Assembly (NCBI RefSeq): GCF_028372415.1
Contig: NC_092875.1
Span: forward strand, 190,183,522-190,247,521
From: Notamacropus eugenii
Taxonomy: Eukaryota > Chordata > Mammalia > Diprotodontia > Macropodidae
Direction: 5' to 3'
Length of the DNA: 64,000 nt
Part shown: positions 34,868 through 44,881 of the stretch, in pieces
Position numbering within the stretch: position 1 is the stretch's first letter
Layout: each line of letters begins with the position of its first letter
Notes under the pieces: generated by a model
Databases searched by the model: none
What the model was told of the DNA's origin: nothing
Seen by the model: the letters and a program-made list of their open reading frames with translations, nothing else
Program-made: the position numbers and the translations under genes

Positions 34868-34881
34868 AAAAGTCAATGTTG
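34868..34881. repeat. Target-site duplication, HAL1 copy 2, left
   Basis: AAAAGTCAATGTTG, identical to 37825-37838. Confidence 0.9.
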
Positions 34882-34891
34882 GGGGGCGGAG

Positions 34892-34903
34892 CCAAGATGG
34901 CGG
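34892..34903 (+). promoter_or_regulatory. YY1-like site at HAL1 copy 2 start
   Basis: CCAAGATGGCGG lies 10 bases from the element's first base. It is a strong match to the YY1 consensus and sits in the position used by placental L1 promoters. Confidence 0.6.
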
Positions 34904-35034
34904 AGTAGAAAGACGCACATACACATAGCTCTGAACCCACAACCCATAGAATGGCTACAGGGAAGTAACTCACGGCGAATTCCGCACCCAGAGGCCACGG
35001 AACATTGGAGCGAGGGAGATTTCTGTTCCAGAGA

Positions 35035-35353
35035 GACCTGCAAACCTCTCGCGGGGGGGTCCTTCGCGCTGCGGACTGGGCGCCGGGACTGGGAGCTGAG
35101 TGCAGCCCTGCCGAGGCCGCGCCACCGAGAGGAAAAGATCCGAGCAGGCTTCACAGACAGGATCTCCAGCGGCCACGTGGGTCCCTCCACCCACAGAGGG
35201 ATCTGCAAACCTCTCGCAAAAGGTCCGTCGCGCTGCAGACACAAAGCCCAGCCCAGACCTGCTGCAGCCACGGCTGCGGCACCGAGAGAAACAGATCCGA
35301 GCAGGCTTCAGGGACGGGATCTCCAGCGGCCGCACAAGTCCCTCCACCCACAG
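35035..35353 (+). repeat. Two tandem 5'UTR units (about 160 bp each)
   Basis: Unit 1 is 35035-35196 and unit 2 is 35200-35353. Both begin GA(C/T)CTGCAAACCTCTCGC, contain AGATCCGAGCAGGCTTCA, and end CCCTCCACCCACAG. They are diverged from each other, so the duplication was not recent relative to this insertion. Confidence 0.85.
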
Positions 35354-35726
35354 GTGACAGGGGTGGGTGAGAGAGTCTCTTTGGCGGGTCGAGAGGGGAG
35401 CGGGGTGCCCCCATAATTCAGGCCCCCCCCGGGAGGTAGAAGCTGAGAGGCGGCTGCAGACAGGGGCTCCCCAAGCGGGCGGGAGCCTGAATCCATTGCG
35501 GAAGCTCTGTGCATAAACCCCCTGAGGGAACTGAGCCTGAGAGGTGGCCCTGCCCCGACCTCAGCACCAGAACATAATCTCATACTGAATAGCAGCCCTG
35601 CCCCCGCCAAAAGCCCTGAGGCTGGAAGCAGCATTTGAATCTCAGACCACAAACACGGGCTGGGAGGATCAGGAGGTGAGGTGGGTGTGAGGAAAATATT
35701 CAGAGGTCAAGTCACTGGCTGGGAAA

Positions 35727-36815
35727 ATGCCCAGAAAAGGGAAAAGAAATAAGACTATAGAAGGTTACTTTCTTGGCGAACAGGCATTTCCTCCCTTCCT
35801 TTCTGATGAGGAAGAACAATGCTTACCATCAGGCAAAGACACAGAAATCAAGGCTTCTGTGTCCCAGCCCACCCAATGGGCTCAGGCCATGGAAGAGCTC
35901 AAAAAGAATTTTGAAAATCAAGTTAGAGAGGTGGAGGAAAAGCTGGGAAGAGAAATGAGAGACATGAAGTCAAAGCATGAACAGCAGATCAGCTCCCTGC
36001 TAAGGGAGACCCAAAAAAATGTTGAAGAAATTAACACCTTGAAAACTAGCCTAACTCAATTGGCAAAAGAGGTTCAAAAAGCCAATGAGGAGAAGAATGC
36101 TTTCAAAAGCAGAATTAGCCAAATGGAAAAGGAGATTCAAAAGCTCACTGAAGAAAATAGTTCTTTCAAAATTAGAATGGCACAGATGGAGGCTAATGAC
36201 TTTATGCAAAACCAAGAAATCACAGAACAAAGAGAGAAGAATGGAAAAATGGAAGATAATGTGAAATATCTCATTGGAAAAACAACTGACCTGGAAAATA
36301 GATCTAGGAGAGACAATTTAAAAATTATGGGACTATCTGAAAGCCATGATCAAAAGAAGAGCCTAGACATCATCTTTCATGAAATTATCAAGGAAAACTG
36401 CCCTGAGATTCTAGAACCAGAGGGCAAAATAAATATTCAAGGAATCCACAGAACACCGCCTGAAAGAGATCCAAAAAGAGAAACTGCTAGGAACATTGTG
36501 GCCAAATTCCAGAGTTCCCAGGTCAAGGAGAAAATACTGCAGGCAGCTAGAAAGAAACAATTCAAGTATTGTGGAAATACAATCAGAATAACACAAGATC
36601 TAGCAGCCTCTACATTAAGGGATCAAAGGGCATGGAACAGTATATTCCAGAAGTCAAAGGAACTAGGACTAAAACCAAGAATCACCTACCCAGCAAAACT
36701 GACTATAATACTTCAGGGGAAAAAATGGTCTTTCAATGAAATAGAGGATTTTCAAGTATTCTTGATGAAAAGACCAGAGCTGAAAAGAAAATTTGACTTT
36801 CAAACACAAGAATGA
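35727..36815 (+). CDS. HAL1 ORF1 protein (L1 ORF1p-like RNA chaperone), intact
   Basis: 362 codons from ATG to TGA. The product is a LINE-1 ORF1p relative, which in the family forms trimers, coats its own RNA and acts as a nucleic-acid chaperone in cytoplasmic RNPs. Residues 1-45 are basic then acidic (KGKRNKTIEGYFLGEQ; SDEEE, a CK2-like site). About 45-190 is coiled coil with heptads (EEKLGREMRDMKSKHEQQIS). About 190-285 is the RRM-like domain (RRDNLKIMGLSES; VKEKILQAARKKQFKY). About 286-362 is the CTD with LRDQRAW and PRITYPAKL, the conserved RNA-binding blocks. The human L1 ORF1p CTD (RISYPAKLSF) aligns directly. NKTIEGYF at residues 8-15 resembles a PIP box. The start is chosen because it is the first ATG, after the 5'UTR. 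Whether it is expressed is unknown. Confidence 0.9.
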   Translation: MPRKGKRNKTIEGYFLGEQAFPPFLSDEEEQCLPSGKDTEIKASVSQPTQWAQAMEELKKNFENQVREVEEKLGREMRDMKSKHEQQISSLLRETQKNVEEINTLKTSLTQLAKEVQKANEEKNAFKSRISQMEKEIQKLTEENSSFKIRMAQMEANDFMQNQEITEQREKNGKMEDNVKYLIGKTTDLENRSRRDNLKIMGLSESHDQKKSLDIIFHEIIKENCPEILEPEGKINIQGIHRTPPERDPKRETARNIVAKFQSSQVKEKILQAARKKQFKYCGNTIRITQDLAASTLRDQRAWNSIFQKSKELGLKPRITYPAKLTIILQGKKWSFNEIEDFQVFLMKRPELKRKFDFQTQE

Positions 36816-37250
36816 AGAGAACCATGAAAAGGTGAACAGCAAAGTGAAGTCATAAGGGACTTACTAAAGCTGAACTGTTTACATTCCTACATGGAAAGAC
36901 AATATTTGTAACTCTTGAAACATTTCAGTATCTGGGTACTGGGTGGGATTACACATGCACACACGCTCACATACATAGAGACAGAGTGCACAGAGTGAAT
37001 TGAATAGGATGGGATCATATCTTTAAAACAAAATTAAATCAAGCAGTGAGAGAGAAATATATTGGGAAGAGAAAGGGAGAAATTGAATGGGGCAAATTAT
37101 CTCTCATAAAAGAGGCAATCAAAAGACTCATTAGTGGAGGGATAAAGAGGGGAGGTGAGAGAAAAACATGAAGTCTACTCTCACCACATTCCACTAAAGA
37201 AAAGAATAAAGTGCACACTCATTTTGGTAGGAAAACCTATCTCACAATAC

Positions 37251-37320
37251 AGGAAAGTGGGGGATAAGGGGACAAGCAGGGTGGGGGGGATGATAGAAGG
37301 GAGGGCATGAGGAGGAGAGT
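37251..37320 (+). other. G-rich tract in HAL1 3'UTR
   Basis: Runs of three or more G are closely spaced (for example around 37258-37264, 37268-37271 and 37281-37289), giving quadruplex-forming potential on the sense strand. A second such tract lies at 37691-37738. Confidence 0.55.
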
Positions 37321-37824
37321 GCAATTCGAGGTCGACACTCATGGGGAGGGATAGGATCAAAAGAGAATAGAAGTAATGGGGGACAGGATAGGATGGAGGG
37401 AAATATAGTTAGTCCTATACAACACAACTATTATGGAAGTCATTTGCAAAACTACACAGATATGGCCTATATTGAATTGCTTGCCTTCCAAAGGGAAGGG
37501 GTGGGGAGGGAGGGAGAAAGAGAAGTTGGAACTCAAAGTGTTAGGATCAACTGTCGAGTAATGTTCTTGCCACTAGGAAATAAGAAAAACAGGTAAAGGG
37601 GTATAGAAAGCTATCTGCCCCTACAGGACAAAAGAGAAGATGGAGACAAGGGCAGAGAGGGATGATAGAAGAGAGAGCAGATTGGTCATAGGGGCAATTA
37701 GAATGCTTGGTGTTTGGGGGGGGAGGGGATAAAAGGGGAGAAAATTTGTAACCCAAAATTTTGTGAAAATGAATGTTAAAAGTTAAATAAATAAATTTAA
37801 TAATAAAAAAAAAACAAGAAAAAA

Positions 37825-37838
37825 AAAAGTCAATGTTG
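37825..37838. repeat. Target-site duplication, HAL1 copy 2, right
   Basis: AAAAGTCAATGTTG, identical to 34868-34881. Confidence 0.9.
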
Positions 37839-37895
37839 AAAACTACCTTTATGTGTAATCAGAAAAAATAAAATACTGTTTACAAAAAAAAAAAT
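37839..37895 (+). mobile_element. LINE-1 3' tail, right part
   Basis: AAAACTACCTTTATGTGTAA and the A-rich end complete the L1 interrupted at 34867. Confidence 0.8.
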
Positions 37896-37969
37896 AGGAG
37901 GATCAGAAGAGGGGAGAGTTTGAGGAGGAAAATAATAAGTTCTCTTTTTGATATAAGTATGCAATGTCT

Positions 37970-38240
37970 AAGAGACATCCAGTTCAAAGTTTCCAAAAAT
38001 CAGTTGGTAATGCAGAACTGAAGCTCAAGAGAGAGAACAGGGTTGAGTATGTAAAACTGGGAGTCATCTGCATAGTTAAACTCATGGAATAATATTTTGA
38101 TGATAATAATAATACCTCTGGAAGTTAATAAATTTTCCAATCAGTTACCTACTATGCACCAGGCACCATGCTAGGCACTGGGGACACGAGTTCAGAGTAA
38201 AAAATCTCTGCTCCCAAAGAAGCAGATATTTAAAGGGCTG
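37970..38240 (+). repeat. Old interspersed repeat fragments
   Basis: It contains 'aagagacatccagttcaaag', CTGGGAGTCATCTGCATAGT, CTACTATGCACCAGGCACCA and 'ctaggcactggggacac'. These are pieces of the same families as at 29300 and 32640. Confidence 0.5.
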
Positions 38241-38545
38241 TCACATGGAAGAGGCATTATACTCTTTCCATTTGGCCCTAGAGTATATGACTAGGAGCAA
38301 TGAGTAAAAGTTGCAAAAAAGGCAAATTTAAGCTTCATGTCAAGAAAAAAAAATAAAACAACTTCCTAACAATTAGAGCAATACAAAAGTGGGATGTGCT
38401 ACCTCAGAAGATTGTAAATTTCATTGGAGGTCTTCAAACAGATACTAGATGACTACGTGTCAGTTATATTATTGGCAGGGATTCATTTTTGGTTAAGGGC
38501 TAGGCTAGATGAATATTAAGGTTTGAAATATGATTCTGTGAATAT
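38240..38545 (+). mobile_element. L3/CR1-clade LINE 3' fragment
   Basis: It contains TGTCACATGGAAGAGGCATT, 'gactaggagcaatgagtaaaagttgc', ACTTCCTAACAATTAGAGCA and 'attggaggtcttcaaacagatactagatgac'. This is a clear L3/CR1 3' end. Confidence 0.75.
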
Positions 38546-39980
38546 AGAAAATTCTATATTCTTCACAATATAAGATGCACAAATTCATGAAAGTTTAATG
38601 TGCATCTGATACATGCTCAGAGATACCTGGGACAGTGTCTCTTCACATGGAGAACCTGTGAAACCAGTTTCTGGAATAAGCATGATGATATTTAAGACAA
38701 GTGTCTTAGAGCAATTGTAGAGCATTGACAGGCATTCTATAACTAGTTCTGGGTAACTACCCATGTGTTGAGGAGAAACTCTTTGATTTGTTTGTGGATG
38801 CTTTCAAAAAGACCTGGAAATTTCAGCTGTATCTTTCTTTGCCTCATTCTTTTTTTTTTTTTTTTTACTTCATTTGGTGACTTCTTGGCTCAGCTTACTG
38901 TGAGAGACCATCCCAACCTCAGAAGTTTCAAAAGGTTAGGAAAGTGAACCACAAGAATCTGGGAGTCAAGGTCCAAGATGGATTTTACAGCCAATGTAGC
39001 ATTAATGCCCTAAGGAACAAGGATTGACCTCTGGAAGTAACTTTTGGGACTCCAGTCCCGTAGTAGCAGAAGTACAGGTTCATCCAGCAGTATGCCACAT
39101 CTATATGTGAACATGGTGTAATTTATACTACACAGGAACCAGGCTAAATTTTAAATGCATACCTCTAAATTTAGGTAGATCAGGGGAGAGGTATTAGGGA
39201 AAATGTTTGCGCATTTGTTACTGCTATTTTTGCGAAGCAAATATTTCTTTGTAAAAGCTAACCAGTGTTAGTTGTTTAGATGGAATTGGGCTGCTAGGAA
39301 CAGGACCCCTAAAAATGGTGGCAACACAATGGCTTGAGGGGTGGGTGGATCAGGCTAATAACAAAGAAAAGAGACAATGCCTAACCCTTCAAAGTACTTG
39401 AGAGCACTAAACAAAATACACACTGAAAGATTAAAGCCAGAATATGCATGCTTCAGGGGCAAAGCAATGATTTCATATCAACTTGTTGCATACTATTACT
39501 GCTACAATAAATCTAGCAAAATAAATTCTGTGGCACAATTACATTATTATGTCAAGAAAATCCTGTCTTGAAGGACCAAATATGGAGACAATCTTAAACA
39601 ATCTGAGGTTATAGTTTTTTATAGATAGTTGTCCTGGAATCCTTTATCCAATAGGCTTTCTTAAATACAAAGAAGAATTCATGTTTAAAGTTTATCTAAA
39701 ATGCCCCCAAAATTATTACTCAGTTATGATTAAGAATATAAACAAAGATACTACTTGATAAAGTAACCAGTTTTCTAAACAAAATTATAAACTAATTCAG
39801 AAATTCGTTACAGGGACTAGTTCTCCCATGGCACACTGATCCCTATATTATTATTTCTGCATGCCTCCTTATTTCCCAGGATAATTATTCTCTACCTAAG
39901 TCCTTTTCTTCCTCTTCCAGGACCTTATTCCCTCAATCAAAATATATGGTAGTATACATACACAAGATTCACCCAGAGAC
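38546..39980. other. Intergenic, no gene
   Basis: I find no supported gene. A T run at 38850-38868 may be the tail of an unrecognised reverse-oriented insertion. Confidence 0.45.
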
Positions 39981-39984
39981 TGTA

Positions 39985-40213
39985 TGAATTTAATAATAAA
40001 ACTCTTTTCAAAAATAAAAACAGACCTAAATGATTGGAAAAACATTAACTGTTTATGGGTAGGATGAGCCAATATAATATAAATTATAACATTACATAAA
40101 CTAATTTATTTCTTCAGTGCTACAGCAAACTCTCAAATGAATATTTTACAGGGCTAGAAAAATAATATGTTCCTCATAACAAGGAACAAAAGGTCAAGAA
40201 TCTCAAGAGTAAT

Positions 40214-40247
<34 letters not shown>

Positions 40248-41620
40248 TGGGAAGGAAGGTCAGGTCTCTCAGTACTAGATATGAAACCATACAATAAACA
40301 GAAACAATTACAATGATTTGGTACTCATTTAAAAGGGAAAAAGAGAGACATGTCAATCAGTGGAACCAATTAAATGTAAAACTATAAAAGCAAACAAACA
40401 GTAACATAGTGTTTGATAAAACAAACCCTTTTTACTGTGGGAAGGACTCACTATTTAACAAAAACTTCTGGAAAACCTGGACAGCAACCTGACAGAGATT
40501 AGGTATAGATCAATACCTCAGACTGTACCAGGATAAGTTTGAAAGAGATACATGACCTAGATATAAAAGATCATCCATCTCATAAACATATTAAAGGAGC
40601 AACAAAGAAATTACCTTTTACATATGTAGATAAGGAAGGAGTTTGTAATTAAACAAGCGACAAAGGATCACACAAGAAACAAATAGGCAATTTTGATTGT
40701 ATAAACTTAAAATTATTTTTCACCAACAATGTAATGAAAATTAGAAATAGTTCACTGGGGGGAAAATTCTTTGCAACTAATTAATTAATTAAAGGTCACA
40801 TATCTAAGAGCTATTACCCTATCGACAACTGGTAAAAGGATATGAAAAAGCAGTTTTCAAAGGATGACATCTGAGCTATCAACAATCATGTGAAAAAATA
40901 CTCTGAATCATTAATAATCAGAAAAATGCAAGCTTTGAGATTTCACCTTACAACTATTAGATTGACAAAGATGACAAAAGAGGAAAATTACAAATGCTGG
41001 AGAGATTAAGGAAAAACAAATTCATTAGTGTCCTATTGGTGGAACTGTGAATTGGCCTAGCCAATCTGGAAATAAATTTGAAGATACGATCAGAAAGCTA
41101 CCAAATTGTTCATACGTTGACCCAGTGATATTGCTACTAGTCTTATACTCTCAAATAAATCAAACAGAGGAAAAGGATCTATATGTACAAAAACATTTGT
41201 AATCTCTATTTTTGTATTAGCCAAAAGTTGGAAACCTAGAAAATATCCTCTTATTGGAGAATGGCTGAACAAATTGTGGTACATGAATGTAATGGCATAT
41301 TATTGTGGCATCAGAAATAATGAAACAGAATTTCAGAAGGAAGTGGGAAGTACTCTATGAATTGATGCAGAGCAAAGTGAGGAGAAATAGAACAACTTAT
41401 ACAGTGACAACATTATGGAGAAAATAACTTTCAAAGACATTATAATGCTGATCAACAAAACATAAGACACAAGTCCAAAAGAACGGAAATGAAAATCATT
41501 GCTTACCTCCTGAGAGAGAAGTGATAAACTTAAAATAGAGATACTTACATTTTCAAACACGGCTAATGTGGACATTTGTTTGGCTAGATGATTATAGCAA
41601 TGCATATAAGCTTTTGGTGT
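39985..41620 (+). mobile_element. LINE-1, 5'-truncated (ORF2 end plus 3'UTR)
   Basis: It starts in the ORF2 RT-to-C-terminal region ('ataaaaacagacctaaatgattgg', 'tttatgggtaggatgagccaatataat'). It continues through 'tttggtactcatttaaaagg', the C-terminal block and 3'UTR to about 41620. A 30-bp A run at 40217-40246 lies inside the ORF2 alignment. Confidence 0.8.
40217..40246. repeat. (A)30 run inside L1
   Basis: A pure A homopolymer. The homologous position in other L1 copies has only a few A residues, so this looks like local expansion. Confidence 0.9.
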
Positions 41621-41639
41621 TTTTTAAAGTATTCTCAAT

Positions 41640-42602
41640 GTCTCTGTGAAAGGAAATAATGATAGATTTTCAAGATATTTCAATCTATACTCTGAATCCA
41701 TCAGTTCTCTATCTACAAGTGAATAGCATGTTTCATCATGAATCCTTTCGCATTGTGATGAGTCATTGTATTAATCTGAGTTACTAAGTCTTTAAGTTGA
41801 TTATCTTTACAATATTTCCGTTGTTGTCTCTTGTTCTGGTCATTATCCTGGTTCTGTTCACTTTACTTTGCATCAGTTAATTCAGATCTTCCTGAGTTTT
41901 TCTGAATTCATCCTGTTCATCATTTCTTAACATATTAGGATTAGGTCACATTCATATACCATACTTTGATCAGCCATTACCCAATTGATTCCCCAATTAA
42001 TTGCGTCAATTTCCAGTTCTTTGTCTCCACAAAAAGAATTACTATAAATATCTTTGTACATATAGGTACTTCTCCTCTTTCTTTGATCTCTTTAGAGTAT
42101 TAACTTGCATTTTTCTAGTTATTAGAATTTTGAGAATATTTTCATATGGCCCTTGATAGCTTTGATTTCTTCTGCTGTCTATTCATATCCTTTAACCTTT
42201 CATTAACTTGTGGAGGGCTTTTCTTCTTATAGATTGGACTCTGTTCTTTGTATATTTTTGAAATGAGACTTTTTGCAACAAAGATTTTCCTCAGTTTCCT
42301 GCTTTTATTTTAATTTTAGGTGCTTTAGTTTTGTTCGTGAAAAACCTTCTTAATTTTATATAATCAAAATTATCCATTTTATCTCCAGTAAACTTGTCTA
42401 TTTCTTGTTCAGTAGTGAACTCTTTCCCATCTGTAAATCTGACAGGTGATTCTTCTCTGCTCCACTAATTTAAATCAGATACCTATTTCAAACTCATCTT
42501 GGTATATGGTGTAAGATGTTGGTCTATGCCTAGCTTCTGCCAGATCATTTTCCAGTTTTCCCAAATGTTTTTGTCAAATGTGAGTTCTTGCCCCAATTGC
42601 TG
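41640..42602 (-). mobile_element. LINE-1 3' region, reverse orientation
   Basis: Reverse-complement L1 text: 'ttctgttcactttactttgcatcag', TCATCATTTCTTAACATATT, 'ctccagtaaacttgtctatttc' and 'ggtgtaagatgttggtctatgcctag'. It faces the L1 that ends at 41620, so the two form a tail-to-tail pair. Confidence 0.8.
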
Positions 42603-43000
42603 GAAGGCAGGAGGAGGGAAGATATATAAGAACTGCTGCAGAATTAAGGCAGAATAGTACAAGATACACAATGACCACAGTAGGTAAAGGAAAGTAAAAA
42701 AAAAAGAAAAAATCAGAACTGCTTTCAGTACACTGAACAAGAAAATCTATAGAAGTATGTTGATGATGAGATACATACCTTATTGTGGAGAGGTGGTAGA
42801 CTAAATATGTAGAATGATATATGTACTATCACATGCATCAGATCAATGTACTGTTTTGCTTAACTGTTAAAAGAGGATTCTACTTTGGGGATGCTACTTG
42901 GAAATGACAGTACTTTTTAAAAGAATCAATTAAATATTCTAAAAAACAGAACAGGCTACAGATATAAATTTGGTAATACAGACATAAGTATCATTTAAGC
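42603..43000. other. Intergenic, nothing recognised
   Basis: No gene or element supported. Confidence 0.45.
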
Positions 43001-43631
43001 CAGATGTTCCCAAACTTATTTGGCCTATTGCCCCCTTTTCAAAAAAGAAATACTCAACAACCCCCTGGAAATCTACTTTCTTTAACCCTTTAACAGGTTT
43101 TTTAAAAAGTTGTATCCTTTCAAAAATATAATTTTTTTTAAATGACACGTCTTAAATTTGATAGTTTATTGCAAATTTGTGGGGTTTTTTCCTGTATTGA
43201 AACTTTGATGAGGCAATACTGTACCATATAACCATTGTAAACCAATACCATAGTATTGTATTGTAAACATGTCATTACATGCACATATTCCTGCCAACAC
43301 ATGCTGGACTTCCAACAATGCAGGGACAAGCTCACTTAACAACACTTACATATTAAGACCTGTGAGTGTGGACTTGATCACTCACTGGTTATAATTTGCA
43401 TTTTGTGCATTTACTTGGAAAATAATGTAATTACTATGACTTTAACTCTGTTACATGACAGATGAGACACGTATGATGGGTTTTTCGAATTCTTATCTAA
43501 TCTTCTTTCCTTTTGCTTCCATGATCCCTTTATTTTTCCTCAATACCCCCCAAATGTACCCAAAGTTACTACTGCCCCCCCATAGTTCCAGCACCCCCAG
43601 GGGACAGTATCACCCACTTTGGGAACCTCTG
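43001..43631. mobile_element. hAT-like non-autonomous DNA transposon
   Basis: The ends form imperfect terminal inverted repeats: CAGATGTTCCCAAACTTATT at the left and the reverse complement CAGAGGTTCCCAAAGTGGG at the right. CAG.GGTTCCCAAA ends are typical of hAT/Charlie-type elements. No transposase frame remains, and an 8-bp target duplication is no longer clear. Confidence 0.7.
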
Positions 43632-43699
43632 GAAGCTGTGGGAGTGAATGAGGTCATCACTGCTTATATAATCGGCATCTGCTTATCTGTTGTCTCCAG

Positions 43700-43815
43700 C
43701 TAATGGAAGAAGCCACTCCTTGAGGACAGGCACTGTTCCATTTTTGTCGCTGTATCACTAGCACCTAACCCAGCACCAGGAACCCAATAAGGGCTTAATA
43801 AACAATGCTTATTGT
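43700..43815 (+). mobile_element. L2 3'-end fragment
   Basis: It contains 'ccttgaggacaggcactg', 'tatcactagcacctaacccagcacc' and TAAGGGCTTAATAAACAATG. Confidence 0.75.
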
Positions 43816-44502
43816 AGTGAAATGAGTGTCAAGAGCAGAGCTTGAAAGACTTAAGGAAAGCTGAACTAGTATAATATTTGCAATACTTCTGAAAAGAGTA
43901 TGTTCAAACACAAGACAACGATTACCAAGAGATCAGTAGTTCTTCTTTAGTTTAAAAGCAGGCTGAATCAGTCTTGAAGATTAAGTTCATCCCTCTTTAC
44001 AAAGAAAGGACTCTTTGAATAGATGGACTTGTATGCTGTAACCTGTACCTTTTGAGCCACATCCCCCAACTTCAGTATTCCTCCTAGTTCCAAAATAGCA
44101 AACAAGCCAATTCCTTTCACTGTGGCTCATTTCGTACCTGGCTGCATCTGGGTCCCAGGGTCTTTGGGTCTTCTCTCAATTATCCACTATATCCCAGGAT
44201 CATTACCATTAGGACCACTCACCCATCTATAACATCAAATTAGGCTTGGTCCTGGCTCACCTCTTCCTCAGTAATTACCTTCTGCTCCTCCGACTGCAAG
44301 GTGAGACCAGGAATGCCAAAATTTCCATTTAAGGAGAAGCCTCGGGACTGACCATCGGATTTCCCACCCGTCAGGGAGACTCCCCCTCCTCCTCCCCCGA
44401 GGACCGCCCTTTCGCACTTCTCTCTCCTTTGCAGCTTCCTTTTTTGAAGTCTTCCCCCTTAGATCTGTCAGCACCTTGAAAGCGAGGGCTGCTCCTGTGT
44501 GT

Positions 44503-44577
44503 GGGGGTGGGGGTGGAGGTGTGAGGGGGTGTGAGCGGGTGGCGGGGTGGGGGTGTGTGGCTGGGGGGGGGGGGGGG
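44503..44577 (+). promoter_or_regulatory. G-run tract upstream of FAM8A1
   Basis: Many runs of three or more G on the gene's non-template strand end in 15 consecutive G (44563-44577). It has strong quadruplex potential about 430 bp before the start codon. Confidence 0.6.
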
Positions 44578-44881
44578 CACATTTCCAACCCCCTACTTCC
44601 TTCAGACAAGGTTTTTAAACCTGCCGCCCTCTCCTTTCGCTCTAAGTCCCAATCCCGGGGGTTCTTTTTCCACCCAGACATCCCTAACGAAAACAGGGCT
44701 GAACGGCGGGGAAAGAGGCCCCGGGCATTCTGCAGTGCTGGGCGTAAACGGCAGCCGGGCCCTGGGGGCTCCTGAGCTTGCAGGGGCCAAGCTGGGCCCC
44801 AAAGGCCGACTTGGGGATTCGTGGATGAGGACCGCAGCAACGCCCCAACGCCGCAGCTCTGCAAAGCCTGCAGCTGGAGAG

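Larger units (their letters stand above)
34882..37824 (+). mobile_element. HAL1-type (ORF1-only) LINE, copy 2, near-intact
   Basis: A complete 2.94-kb element. It opens with GGGGGCGGAGCCAAGATGGC, has about 840 bp of GC-rich 5'UTR with two tandem units, an intact ORF1 (35727-36815), a 3'UTR rich in G runs, and an A-rich tail (37783-37824). No endonuclease or reverse transcriptase is encoded. The last 60 bp match local L1 3' ends, consistent with mobilisation by L1 in trans. A perfect 14-bp duplication flanks it, and it lies inside an older L1 tail, so it is younger than that L1. Confidence 0.92.

Noticed and set aside
34796-35652. Several overlapping frames of 85-206 codons at the HAL1 5' end
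   Set aside because: They lie in the GC-rich non-coding 5'UTR of the HAL1 element. The real product starts at 35727.
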